Source of the DNA: Candidatus Rifleibacteriota bacterium
GTDB lineage: Bacteria; Vulcanimicrobiota; Xenobia; Xenobiales; Xenobiaceae
Length of the DNA stretch: 7,508 bases
NCBI GenBank assembly: GCA_900772775.1
Contig: CAAGRW010000142.1
Span: 1-7,508 of the forward strand
Direction of reading: 5' to 3'
Under the pieces are notes generated by a model. That model did no database searches, had not been told where the DNA came from, and worked only from the letters and a program-made list of their open reading frames with translations. The position numbers and the translations under genes are program-made. Shown one piece after another: positions 1 to 6,580 of this stretch (its first letter is position 1; every line of letters begins with the position of its first letter).

Positions 1-307
1 TGAGTCAGCCATGATAGCAACATGGTAACCCATGTCACGATAATATTCAGCAAGTGTTACACCTGTATAAATAGATGCTTCACGGGCAGCAACTGGCATG
101 TTAGATGTATTAGCGATTAGGACAGTTCTGTCTACTAAGGGCTTACCACTCTTAGGGTCAACGAGTTCACGGAATTCTTCAAGAACCTGAGTCATTTCGT
201 TACCACGTTCACCACAACCTACATAGACGATAATATCGGCATCACACCATTTAGCAAGCTGATGCTGAGTCATTGTCTTACCAGTACCGAATCCTCCTGG
301 GATGATC
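1..307 (-). CDS. atpA: V/A-type ATPase catalytic subunit A, internal fragment
   Basis: Minus-strand reading frame of 102 codons, open across the window edge. It begins with IIPGGFGTGKT, the P-loop (Walker A) of the catalytic A subunit, followed by the near-invariant blocks TQHQLAKWCDADI, VGCGERGNEM (whose Glu after the second Gly corresponds to the catalytic glutamate), DRTVLIANTSNMPVAAREAS and TGVTLAEYYRDMGYH. In intact enzymes this subunit is about 590 residues long and hydrolyses or makes ATP in the cytoplasmic V1/A1 head of a membrane rotary H+ or Na+ pump. Here the roughly 230 residues that should precede the P-loop are absent: at a GATC (304-307) the sequence changes to a CheW gene in another frame. 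The other end runs off the window. Family assignment is near certain; whether this is a real genomic remnant or an assembly or cloning join is open. Confidence 0.93.
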
Positions 308-598
308 GGAAATGCCTTGTTTGGGTATATTAAAAAAATCACGTATATCTATAACTGACCAAATTTTTCCTTGCACAGAAAGCAAACCTACTATAAATGG
401 AGGTACGCCTGGCAAGGGAGTAAGATCGCTTGTGCCGACTACTTCAGTTACATATTTACTTTCAACCGCATAAGCATCTAAGCCTAATCTAAAACGTAAC
501 AGACTAAAAGTTGTTTCATTATGTTTGGAAGTCATGGCAGGTTTAGCTAAAATTTGGGCTCGTGTTTGCAATATATTGTTTTGAGAATGTGTAGTCAT
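278..598 (-). CDS. CheW-like chemotaxis adaptor, 3'-truncated at a join
   Basis: ATG at 596-598 on the minus strand, with only a weak purine-rich stretch (GAAAG) upstream. The first 98 residues are CheW-like: an N-terminal segment with TRAQILAKP, as seen in a subgroup of CheW proteins, then the SH3-like beta fold with FRLGLDAYAVESKYVTEV, LTPLPGVPPFIVGLLSVQGK and SVIDIRDFFNIP. CheW normally couples methyl-accepting chemotaxis receptors to the CheA kinase in the cytoplasm and is about 150-170 residues long. Here homology stops at ...KQGISD, exactly at the GATC at 304-307. The last eight residues of the open frame (HPRRIRYW) are ATPase gene sequence read in the wrong frame. The second half of the fold is missing, so the product as written should not function. 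A motile host is implied only if this piece belongs to the same genome as the rest. Confidence 0.85.
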   Translation of the reverse strand: MTTHSQNNILQTRAQILAKPAMTSKHNETTFSLLRFRLGLDAYAVESKYVTEVVGTSDLTPLPGVPPFIVGLLSVQGKIWSVIDIRDFFNIPKQGISDHPRRIRYW

Positions 599-915
599 TT
601 TTATGCAACTTTCTTTAACTTGGTTTTTTCCAAGAAATGCTCCGAAATATCCGTTCCTAAAATGTCAATTTGCTAGTTGTTTATGCTGGGCAAAATTAGC
701 GTATATTGACATGCTCTCTATGCCTGAAGGCAAAGGCTTTACGGTACTGGTGGTAAATCGAAAATTGCGGTAACGGATACTGCCTGTTTGACGTAAATGA
801 CATAATTAGTCGAGGTGGCGAAATTGCTTTCACCAAGTTTGAAAGTTAAAATGGTTGCGTTTCCTATTTTTCGATTGGGTCGATCCATGCGTTCAATGGT
901 ATCATATTTTAGTTT
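599..915. other. Gene-poor stretch upstream of the CheW-like and Sua5-like genes
   Basis: About 317 bases between divergent genes, with no convincing coding region. It holds a long imperfect inverted repeat (662-712, listed separately), a short CTTGG/CCAAG hairpin with a T6 loop at 619-634 just upstream of the CheW-like gene, and a small TGCC/GGCA hairpin at 721-732. TTGACA hexamers occur at 706-711 (plus) and 663-668 (minus), but neither has a good -10 box at the right distance. A short minus-strand frame (739-888, 49 codons from its only ATG) is open but has no ribosome binding site. Its open frame continues upstream without a start codon into the Sua5-like gene and includes a CPNC motif, so I do not call it a gene. 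Confidence 0.5.
662..712. repeat. Imperfect inverted repeat (15-bp hairpin)
   Basis: ATGTCAAT at 662-669 pairs perfectly with ATTGACAT at 705-712. After a small internal loop, GCTAGTT at 672-678 pairs with AATTAGC at 694-700 through one G.T pair. The loop is about 15 bases. The hairpin lies between two divergent genes, so it could be an operator or a structured leader. It could also be the end of a decayed mobile element. It has no T-tract, so it is not an intrinsic terminator. Confidence 0.6.
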
Positions 916-2025
916 TTGACAGTTAGGGCATTTTCTAAATTGCGTTGTATAGAGAGTTTTAAAGTTTCGCGTGACGGTAAACGGGTCGGTGAAGTGATAG
1001 AAAACGGCGGCATTATTGCTTGTGCTGTCTCATCAGGATGTTTACTTCTATGTAAAGCCGATTGCCGTGAAGCCGTACAAAAAATTGAAAATTGGCATGG
1101 CCGTAAAAATATGCTTTGCTTTTGCGTTCACGAGTTAAAAGAAGCATGGCAAATTTGGAAAGATACGGCAAATAAAGCCGAGATTAACGACTTCTTATCG
1201 TATTTGTATTTAGAATCAGTTATTGTTATCTTGACGGCTAATTCTACACTTGAACATAGTTGGGAAAATTATGGAGCTAAAGCTGCTGTGTGGATTGGTC
1301 AGCGGGGGACGGTAAATAGTGTTTTGCGCTCATTGCGCTGTCGTGTTGCAGGATGTTTTATAAGTTCAGAAGGTGAAAAAAACGAAAACAGTTTAGAAGA
1401 AGCTGTGTCTGGTTGCGATCTTTTAATCGGTAACAATAGCCAAATATGCAATCAGGAAAAGTTAGTTGTCGATTTATCTTCCCATGATTGGCGTATTATT
1501 CAACGTGGCATCTACTCTTTGTCTGAACTCAAAAACTACACAAAAAGAAAGTGGATCCTTTCCGGAGATTCGCCACGAAGCAATAAATTTAACCGATTGT
1601 CTCTTACCAGTGTAGTGCTTTGTGTGGGTGACGGAGAACGAATCTCCAGGCGCTTTTGTCACTTTTATGAAGATGTGCGCAATTCCAAAGAAGTGGTATT
1701 CTTTGTTAATTCAGAGTCTGTACATAAAGCTTTGCGTGAATTTAGTGACTCTCTTAACTCCAACGAGTCTGTAAGTGAAGTTTATCCACTCTTCGATAGC
1801 GCTCTTATCAAAGATAAAGAATATCTCCAAAAACGCAATCGTGAGCTAATTGAAAAATTAACTTGTTTCCGTTGCAATGATGAAACTAACACCATTTACA
1901 TAGAAGCTGTAGACGAAGAAATTGGCGGAGATTTCCTGGAAAAAGTGAGAAAAATAGCCGGTCAGGTAATCTATCTTGACAGTTCCGAGCGTTGGGAAGG
2001 TGATTCTGCGCTTCCTTGTGTCTAG
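916..2025 (+). CDS. Divergent, Cys-rich Sua5/YrdC-family protein, probable pseudoenzyme
   Basis: 369 residues from a TTG at 916, the first possible start after an in-frame TAG at 910-912. No clear Shine-Dalgarno is visible, so TTG 940 or GTG 994 remain possible; the first ATG is far inside the fold. The layout follows full-length Sua5 (threonylcarbamoyl-AMP synthase, about 340 residues). A YrdC-like domain covers residues 25-205, with ENGGIIA, REAVQKIENWHGR, VIVILT, AVWIGQRG, LEEAVSGCDLLI and VVDLSSHDWRIIQRG. A Sua5-type C-terminal domain covers about 232-355, with VVLCVGDGERI and IYIEAVDEEIGGDFLEKVRK. Residues normally used for ATP, threonine and bicarbonate are largely lost: the PTDTVYGL block has become AVSSGCLLL, KGR is HGR (61-63), and SAN is FIS (148-150). 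Sixteen cysteines are present. Family membership comes from reading the alignment by eye. I infer loss of the canonical activity and a new, unknown role. No partner gene adjoins it. Confidence 0.68.
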   Translation: MTVRAFSKLRCIESFKVSRDGKRVGEVIENGGIIACAVSSGCLLLCKADCREAVQKIENWHGRKNMLCFCVHELKEAWQIWKDTANKAEINDFLSYLYLESVIVILTANSTLEHSWENYGAKAAVWIGQRGTVNSVLRSLRCRVAGCFISSEGEKNENSLEEAVSGCDLLIGNNSQICNQEKLVVDLSSHDWRIIQRGIYSLSELKNYTKRKWILSGDSPRSNKFNRLSLTSVVLCVGDGERISRRFCHFYEDVRNSKEVVFFVNSESVHKALREFSDSLNSNESVSEVYPLFDSALIKDKEYLQKRNRELIEKLTCFRCNDETNTIYIEAVDEEIGGDFLEKVRKIAGQVIYLDSSERWEGDSALPCV

Positions 2026-2278
2026 GTAAAATGCCTAAAAAAAAGTTATTATTCTGCAGGAAGAAACTTTGTCGGCAATGAAAGCATGACTCGGTTTTTA
2101 TATTGGGTCGTAATGCCCCCGGATTTTAGTACGGCGGGATGAGGCCTTTAAACAGGTGGGCTCTTGGCAAGCCCCTGGGGAGGAGAGTCGGCGTATTCGT
2201 TGGCGTCGAGCTTCTCAAAAATTCTTTGCTACTGCATAGAAATGCCAATGTGCACTGTACTTTTTGGAGCATTTGATA
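2026..2278 (+). other. Intergenic region with hairpin before the M20 hydrolase
   Basis: 253 bases without a supportable gene. A hairpin at 2153-2178 pairs CAGG and GGGCT with AGCCC and CTGG around a loop of about seven bases. It is followed by purines (GGGGAGGAGAG) rather than a T-tract, so it is not an intrinsic terminator; a leader structure is possible. No intrinsic terminator is visible for the upstream Sua5-like gene, only a weak TAGG/CCTA pair at 2023-2037 followed by A8. I found no -35/-10 pair good enough to call. Confidence 0.4.
2266..2269 (+). promoter_or_regulatory. Ribosome binding site fixing the M20 hydrolase start
   Basis: GGAG lies nine bases before the ATG at 2279. A TTG at 2264 would extend the frame by five residues but overlaps this site and has no Shine-Dalgarno of its own, so ATG 2279 is preferred. 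Confidence 0.75.
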
Positions 2279-3484
2279 ATGAGTAAATGTGAAAACAGCG
2301 TAGCCGCTATTCAGGCTGAAGTCGCTAAACATCGTGAAGATATCGTTAAGTTTTTGCGTGAGATTTGCGCTATCCCCTCTATGAACTCCCAGCTCAAAGA
2401 CGTAGGCGAGCGCATTAAAGCCGAAATGGATAAGCTCGGTTTTGACAAAACTTGGTTCGACAGCATGGGCAACATCGTTGGTGAGATCGGTAACGGTCCC
2501 CGCACCATCGTTTTTGACAGCCACATCGACACCGTAGGTATCGGCGACCCCACCGAGTGGAAATGGGATCCCTTCGAAGGCAAAATCGAAGATGGTATCC
2601 TTTATGCTCGCGGTGCTTGCGATGAAAAAGGCAGCACTCCCGGTATGGTATATGGCTTGGCCATTGCTAAACGTTTAGGCTTGCTCGAAGGCTGGAAAGC
2701 TTACTACTTCGGCAATATGGAAGAGTGGTGCGATGGTATCGCTCCTAACGCTTTGGTTGAGCACGAAGGCGTAAAGCCCGACTTCGTAGTTATCGGCGAG
2801 CCCACCAAAATGCAAGTTTACCGTGGTCACAAAGGTCGCGTAGAGATCGAGATTATCTCTAAAGGCCGCAGCGCTCACGCCGCTTCTAACCACTTAGGTG
2901 ACAACGCTGTTTATAAGGTACTCCCCGTAATCGAAGGCATCTCCAAGCTCGAGCCCGAGTTAGGTGACGATCCTTTCCTCGGTCATGGTAAAATCACCGT
3001 TTCCGACGTTAAGGTAGAGACTCCCTCCATCAACGCCGTACCCGATGAGTGCCGCGTTTACGTCGACCGCCGTATGACCTTTGGTGAGACCGCTGAAGGT
3101 GCTTTAGAGCAAGTTCGCAAGCTCGTTCCTGAACAGTACAAGAACGACATCACCGTAGAGATGATGAAATACTCCGAGCCCTCCTACACCGGCTTTGTCT
3201 TCCCTGTAGACAAATACTTCCCCGCTTGGGCTTTGGATGAGAAACATCCTTTGGTACAGGCCGGCTTAGAAGCTCGCAGAGAGATCGGCTTAGAGGATCT
3301 TCCCGCCAGCAAGTGGGCTTTCTCTACCAACGGTATTTACTGGATGGGTAAGGCTAACATTCCTTCCATCGGCTTTGGCCCTGGCGATGAAGTCACTGCT
3401 CACACCGTACGCGACAGCGTGCCTATCGACGACGTTGTAAAAGCCGCCGAATTCTATGCTATTCTTCCTAGCTTGATTCCTTAG
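2279..3484 (+). CDS. YgeY-like M20 family metallohydrolase
   Basis: 401 residues, cytoplasmic, with no signal peptide. It is a peptidase M20 (ArgE/DapE/CPG2-like) zinc enzyme and matches the YgeY subgroup closely in length and motifs. Expected metal ligands are all visible: H82 in DSHIDTVGIGD, bridging D115 in RGACDEKG, E149 with catalytic base E148 in NMEEWCDG, E174 in VIGEPT, and H375 in TAHTV. The lid/dimerisation domain (about 180-295) carries YRGHKGRVEIEI, GRSAHAASNHLGDNA and YVDRRMTFGE. Conserved STNGIYWMG and IPSIGFGPGDE lie near the C-terminus. M20 enzymes cleave amide bonds in peptides or N-acyl amino acids. YgeY homologs are linked to purine/selenium catabolic loci in enteric bacteria, but no such genes are here, so the substrate is unknown. 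Codon use is strongly biased (CCC, CTC, GCC, CGC), unlike the A/T-rich Sua5-like gene upstream, which suggests high expression. A glutamate dehydrogenase follows after 283 bases. Confidence 0.9.
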   Translation: MSKCENSVAAIQAEVAKHREDIVKFLREICAIPSMNSQLKDVGERIKAEMDKLGFDKTWFDSMGNIVGEIGNGPRTIVFDSHIDTVGIGDPTEWKWDPFEGKIEDGILYARGACDEKGSTPGMVYGLAIAKRLGLLEGWKAYYFGNMEEWCDGIAPNALVEHEGVKPDFVVIGEPTKMQVYRGHKGRVEIEIISKGRSAHAASNHLGDNAVYKVLPVIEGISKLEPELGDDPFLGHGKITVSDVKVETPSINAVPDECRVYVDRRMTFGETAEGALEQVRKLVPEQYKNDITVEMMKYSEPSYTGFVFPVDKYFPAWALDEKHPLVQAGLEARREIGLEDLPASKWAFSTNGIYWMGKANIPSIGFGPGDEVTAHTVRDSVPIDDVVKAAEFYAILPSLIP

Positions 3485-3767
3485 TTCGTATTGCTATCCG
3501 CTTAGTTTCCGAATGCTTTAAGCAGTAAATGCGTTTTAGAGGAGTTTGCCGCTTCTATCTGTGGGCGCATAATACTGGCTCTCGGTCTATCGGAAACGAG
3601 CGGTTGTTCGGTGAAGCTGCCGCTCGGCTGAGCAGCTTTGTCAGCTGGATAATCCTTCTGCAGAGCTTTTAGGCCGGGCGGTTTCTGTCATAATTGGCAG
3701 TGCAGCTGCATCTCAAAATAAAAAATCACGTCTGAAAATCGAAAAATACTCGGAGGCTTTACACATA
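3485..3767 (+). other. Intergenic region upstream of glutamate dehydrogenase
   Basis: 283 bases with no gene I can support. The middle is rich in overlapping GC-rich inverted repeats (for example GCTGC ... GCAGC near 3616-3636 and a second CAGCT repeat just after), none ending in a T-tract. A 6-bp hairpin CTGTCA-TAAT-TGGCAG lies at 3685-3700, immediately before the palindrome TGCAGCTGCA at 3701-3710. The downstream part contains the likely promoter listed separately. I could not match the structure to a riboswitch family I know. Confidence 0.45.
3694..3722 (+). promoter_or_regulatory. Candidate promoter for glutamate dehydrogenase with palindromic spacer
   Basis: TTGGCA (3694-3699, five of six matches to the sigma-A -35 box) is followed after exactly 17 bases by AATAAA (3717-3722, four of six). 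The spacer contains a perfect 10-base palindrome TGCAGCTGCA (3701-3710), which could bind a regulator. Transcription would start near 3729, giving a leader of about 39 bases. The -10 box is weak, so this is tentative. Confidence 0.42.
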
Positions 3768-5048
3768 ATGTCCCAGACCCCGTTCCAGATGGCTCAGGCC
3801 CAGTTTGACCACGTAGCCGACTTGTTAGATCTGCCGCAGGATGCTCGCGAATTGTTGCGCAACCCCATGCGCGAGTATCATTTCTCCATTCCGGTTCGTA
3901 TGGATGATGGTTCCACCCGTATTTTCCGTGGTTTCCGTATTGTACATAACGACGCTCGCGGCCCTGGTAAGGGTGGTATCCGCTTCCATCCTGAAGAGAC
4001 TGTAGATACAGTACGCGCTCTTTCCACATGGATGACTTGGAAATGTGCCGTTGCCAATTTGCCTTTAGGTGGAGCCAAAGGCGGCGTTATTTGTGACCCT
4101 CGCGAATTGAGCGAGCGTGAGCAAGAGGGAATTTGCCGCGGTTGGGTACGTGCTATTGCCAGCACTATCGGCAACGTCCAAGATGTTCCAGCTCCCGACG
4201 TAATGACTAACGGTCAGCACATGGTTTGGATGCTTGACGAACTTGAGCATATTCGCGGTGCTCACGAGCCCGGTTTCATTACCGGTAAGCCCGTAGGTAT
4301 GGGGGGCTCGAAGGGTAGAACTGAAGCTACCGGTTACGGTGTTGTTTTCACTTTACGTGAAGCTCTCAAATACTACGGTCACAAGATTGAAGAAGTAAAA
4401 GTCGCTGTACAAGGTTTTGGCAATGTAGCTCAGTACACTGTCGAGATGCTCAACAAGTTGGGCGCTAAAGTTGCCGGTGTATCTTGCTGGGACAAAGCTG
4501 ATCGTTGCGCCTACACTTATGTAAAAGAATCTGGCGTTCTTTACAGTGAGCTCATTTCCGCTACCGACAAGTATGGCAGCATTGATAAAGAAAAGGCCGC
4601 CAAACTCGGTTACGAGCGCTTAGCTGGTGACGAATGGATGAAGTTACCTGTAGACGTTTTGATTCCCGCCGCCTTGGATCGTGCCATTACCGAAGACAAT
4701 TGCGATCAAGTATCTTCTACCGTCAAAATGATTGTAGAAGGCGCCAATGGCCCCACGACTCCTGCTGCTGAAAAGGCTTTGATCGAGCGTGGCGTTATTC
4801 TCGTTCCTGACTTCTTGGCTAACGCCGGTGGTGTGAGCTGCTCCTACTTCGAGCAAGTTCAGTGCAATATGAACTACTACTGGGAGCGTGAAGAAGTACT
4901 TGATAAGCTTGAGAAGCTTATGGTAACCGCTGCTTTGGCCGTCTTCGATTTGGCTAAAGAGCGCAACGTCTCTCTCCGCGACGCCGCTTACATGATCGCT
5001 ATCGATCGTGTAGTAAAAGCTTGCCGTATCCGTGGTTGGATTCGCTAA
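3768..5048 (+). CDS. gdhA: Glutamate dehydrogenase (Glu/Leu/Phe/Val family)
   Basis: 426 residues, usual for hexameric bacterial enzymes. GGAGG at 3752-3756 lies 11 bases before the ATG. The enzyme interconverts glutamate with 2-oxoglutarate and ammonia in the cytoplasm. Substrate-domain motifs are intact: ARGPGKGGIRFHP with K68, MTWKCAVANLPLGGAKGG with K92 and K104, and the catalytic aspartate D144 in PAPDVMTNG. The dinucleotide-binding domain begins near residue 185, after GGSKGRTEATGYG, and has the Rossmann motif VQGFGNVA (214-221). The C-terminal part has VEGANGPTTPAA and FLANAGGVSCSYFEQVQ. After the second strand of the Rossmann fold the sequence is GVSCWDKADRC rather than the common SDS-type loop, so I leave NAD versus NADP preference open. 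Codon bias resembles the M20 gene and suggests strong expression, as expected for an amino-acid fermenter. The gene has its own candidate promoter and a strong terminator, so it is probably transcribed alone. Confidence 0.95.
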   Translation: MSQTPFQMAQAQFDHVADLLDLPQDARELLRNPMREYHFSIPVRMDDGSTRIFRGFRIVHNDARGPGKGGIRFHPEETVDTVRALSTWMTWKCAVANLPLGGAKGGVICDPRELSEREQEGICRGWVRAIASTIGNVQDVPAPDVMTNGQHMVWMLDELEHIRGAHEPGFITGKPVGMGGSKGRTEATGYGVVFTLREALKYYGHKIEEVKVAVQGFGNVAQYTVEMLNKLGAKVAGVSCWDKADRCAYTYVKESGVLYSELISATDKYGSIDKEKAAKLGYERLAGDEWMKLPVDVLIPAALDRAITEDNCDQVSSTVKMIVEGANGPTTPAAEKALIERGVILVPDFLANAGGVSCSYFEQVQCNMNYYWEREEVLDKLEKLMVTAALAVFDLAKERNVSLRDAAYMIAIDRVVKACRIRGWIR

Positions 5049-5116
5049 TAATTTTGTTCTCAGTCTATAGTATCGCTATGTAGCTTAAAATATAGCTACT
5101 AGCGCTGCTCTGTCAG

Positions 5117-5163
5117 AATAGGCCGGAAGTATTCTTTTGTGATTGCTTTCGGCCTATTTTTTT
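5117..5163 (+). terminator. Strong intrinsic terminator after glutamate dehydrogenase
   Basis: AATAGGCCGGAAG (5117-5129) pairs over 13 bases with CTTTCGGCCTATT (5146-5158), with one G.U pair and a 16-base loop. A run of seven T (5157-5163) follows. It lies about 70 bases after the stop codon. The inferred insertion site of the IS200/IS605-type element is immediately beyond the T-run. Confidence 0.93.
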
Positions 5164-5184
5164 ATAAAATACTCAGCCAGAAAA

Positions 5185-5206
5185 CCCACGGTCTTTAGAC
5201 CGTGGG
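5185..5206. repeat. Left-end hairpin of the IS element
   Basis: Perfect 9-bp stem, CCCACGGTC with GACCGTGGG, around loop TTTA. Hairpins at this position are what TnpA recognises in IS200/IS605 elements. Confidence 0.9.
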
Positions 5207-5329
5207 ATGAATGGCGTCAATTTTGGACGAAATACACCTCACTGTAATACAATGTTCTGGTAAAGTGCATGGTACTATTAACACATGGGTAATCTTTGTA
5301 TCCTAGATCTATAGAAAGGAGAAAATCAC

Positions 5330-6580
5330 ATGTATCTTACTGTGAAGCAACAGATAAAACGTCTGTCTAAGGAAGACTATAACTCTGTTAAAGAACTATG
5401 TCATGTGGCTAAAAATCTTACAAATGAAGCCATATATAATATTCGCCAGTATTACTTTACAGAAGGTGCATTTCTTAAGTATGAAAAGAACTACGCTCTT
5501 TTAAAGAGCAGTCCTAACTATAAAGCTTTAAACTCCAATATGGCACAGCAAATACTTAAGGAAGTGGACGGCTCTTTTAGATCGTTCTTTAGTTTGCTAA
5601 AACTAGCTAAGCAGGGTAGATATGATTTTAAGGATTGTAAGTTACCACACTATCTTCCCAAAGACGGATATACAACATTAATCATTGGATTTGTAAGACT
5701 AAATGGCAATAAACTGATTCTGCCGTTTTCAAACAGTTTTAAGAAAACACATAAACCTGTTGAGATTGTCATCCCTCCAATACTACTTGATAAAGAAGTA
5801 AAAGAAATTCGGATTATTCCCAAAGCAAATGCTAGGTTCTTTGAAATTCAATATATCTACAAAGCTGAATGTATTCAAAGAAATCTTAATAAAAACCATG
5901 CACTGGCTCTCGACTTGGGAATAAATAATCTTGTAACTGCTGTATCAAGTGATGGAAATTCTTTCATTATTGATGGAAGAAGACTGAAATCTATTAACCA
6001 ATGGTTCAACAAAAAGAATGCACGCTTGCAGTCAATTAAGGATAAACAAGGTCTTGGTAAAAAGACTACCGATAGACAAAAGGCGATAGCTCGCGATCGT
6101 AACAATAAAGTGAACGATTATATGAACAAGACTGCTCGTAAAGTAATTGACTACTGTATTACTAATGATATAGGCACTCTTGTTGTAGGCTACAATGAAA
6201 CTTTTCAAAGAAGTTCTCACATTGGTAAACGTAATAATCAAAACTTTGTGAATATTCCTTATGGTAAATTACGTGCCAAACTTGAATATCTTTGTGAACT
6301 CAATGGTATCATATTTGTAAAGCAAGAAGAATCCTATACATCAAAAGCAAGTTTTTGGGATATGGATACGTTACCAGTCTATGATGGTGATAATCCAAAA
6401 GAATATCAGTTTAGCGGTAAAAGAATACATCGCGGGCTTTACAAAACAGCGAGTGGAAAGCTATTTAATGCTGATGTAAATGGTGCATTAAATATTATGC
6501 GTAAAAGTAGCGTTGTGGATATGAATATCCTATACGGTAGGGGCGAAGTGGACACGCCCGTAAGAATAAGGGTTGCCTAG
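5330..6580 (+). CDS. tnpB: TnpB-family RNA-guided endonuclease (OrfB), variant without Zn ribbon
   Basis: 416 residues, starting at ATG 5330 with AAAGGAG eight bases upstream. An N-terminal helical/beta region (1-185) is followed by a RuvC-like nuclease domain whose three acidic residues are all present: D195 in ALALDLGINNLVTAV, E290 in LVVGYNE, and D382 in NADVNGALNI. An arginine/lysine-rich helical insert lies at about 225-275 (RQKAIARDRNNKVNDYMNK). In most TnpB proteins a four-Cys zinc ribbon sits between ESYTSK and NADVNGA; here that stretch (335-380) has no cysteine at all, although GKRIHRGLY is kept, as in a subgroup common in Clostridia-like bacteria. Known TnpB proteins cut DNA next to a short TAM, guided by an RNA from the element's right end, and help keep the element in place. 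The reading frame is intact, so the nuclease may be active. The conserved tail (TPVRIRVA) overlaps the presumed guide RNA. Confidence 0.95.
   Translation: MYLTVKQQIKRLSKEDYNSVKELCHVAKNLTNEAIYNIRQYYFTEGAFLKYEKNYALLKSSPNYKALNSNMAQQILKEVDGSFRSFFSLLKLAKQGRYDFKDCKLPHYLPKDGYTTLIIGFVRLNGNKLILPFSNSFKKTHKPVEIVIPPILLDKEVKEIRIIPKANARFFEIQYIYKAECIQRNLNKNHALALDLGINNLVTAVSSDGNSFIIDGRRLKSINQWFNKKNARLQSIKDKQGLGKKTTDRQKAIARDRNNKVNDYMNKTARKVIDYCITNDIGTLVVGYNETFQRSSHIGKRNNQNFVNIPYGKLRAKLEYLCELNGIIFVKQEESYTSKASFWDMDTLPVYDGDNPKEYQFSGKRIHRGLYKTASGKLFNADVNGALNIMRKSSVVDMNILYGRGEVDTPVRIRVA

Noticed and set aside
278..598. CheW-ATPase fusion protein
   Set aside because: The two homologies are in different frames; the CheW frame stops eight codons after the join, so no fusion product is made.
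916..921. TTGACA considered as a -35 box for the Sua5-like gene
   Set aside because: The sequence 16-18 bases downstream (around ATTGCG) does not resemble a -10 box, and the same bases hold the best start codon.
1474..1662. Minus-strand 62-codon frame inside the Sua5-like gene
   Set aside because: It lies wholly within a longer frame with recognisable family motifs, has no ribosome binding site and resembles nothing I know.
2153..2178. Hairpin considered as a terminator of the Sua5-like gene
   Set aside because: It is followed by GGGGAGGAGAG instead of a T-tract and lies 128 bases after the stop codon.
2126..2583. Two minus-strand frames (132 and 90 codons) over the start of the M20 gene
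   Set aside because: They are shadows of the highly biased codon use of the M20 gene, whose zinc-binding motifs are unmistakable.
3688..4265. Minus-strand frames of 66-113 codons over the start of glutamate dehydrogenase
   Set aside because: They oppose a strongly conserved gene and have no recognisable domains or start signals.
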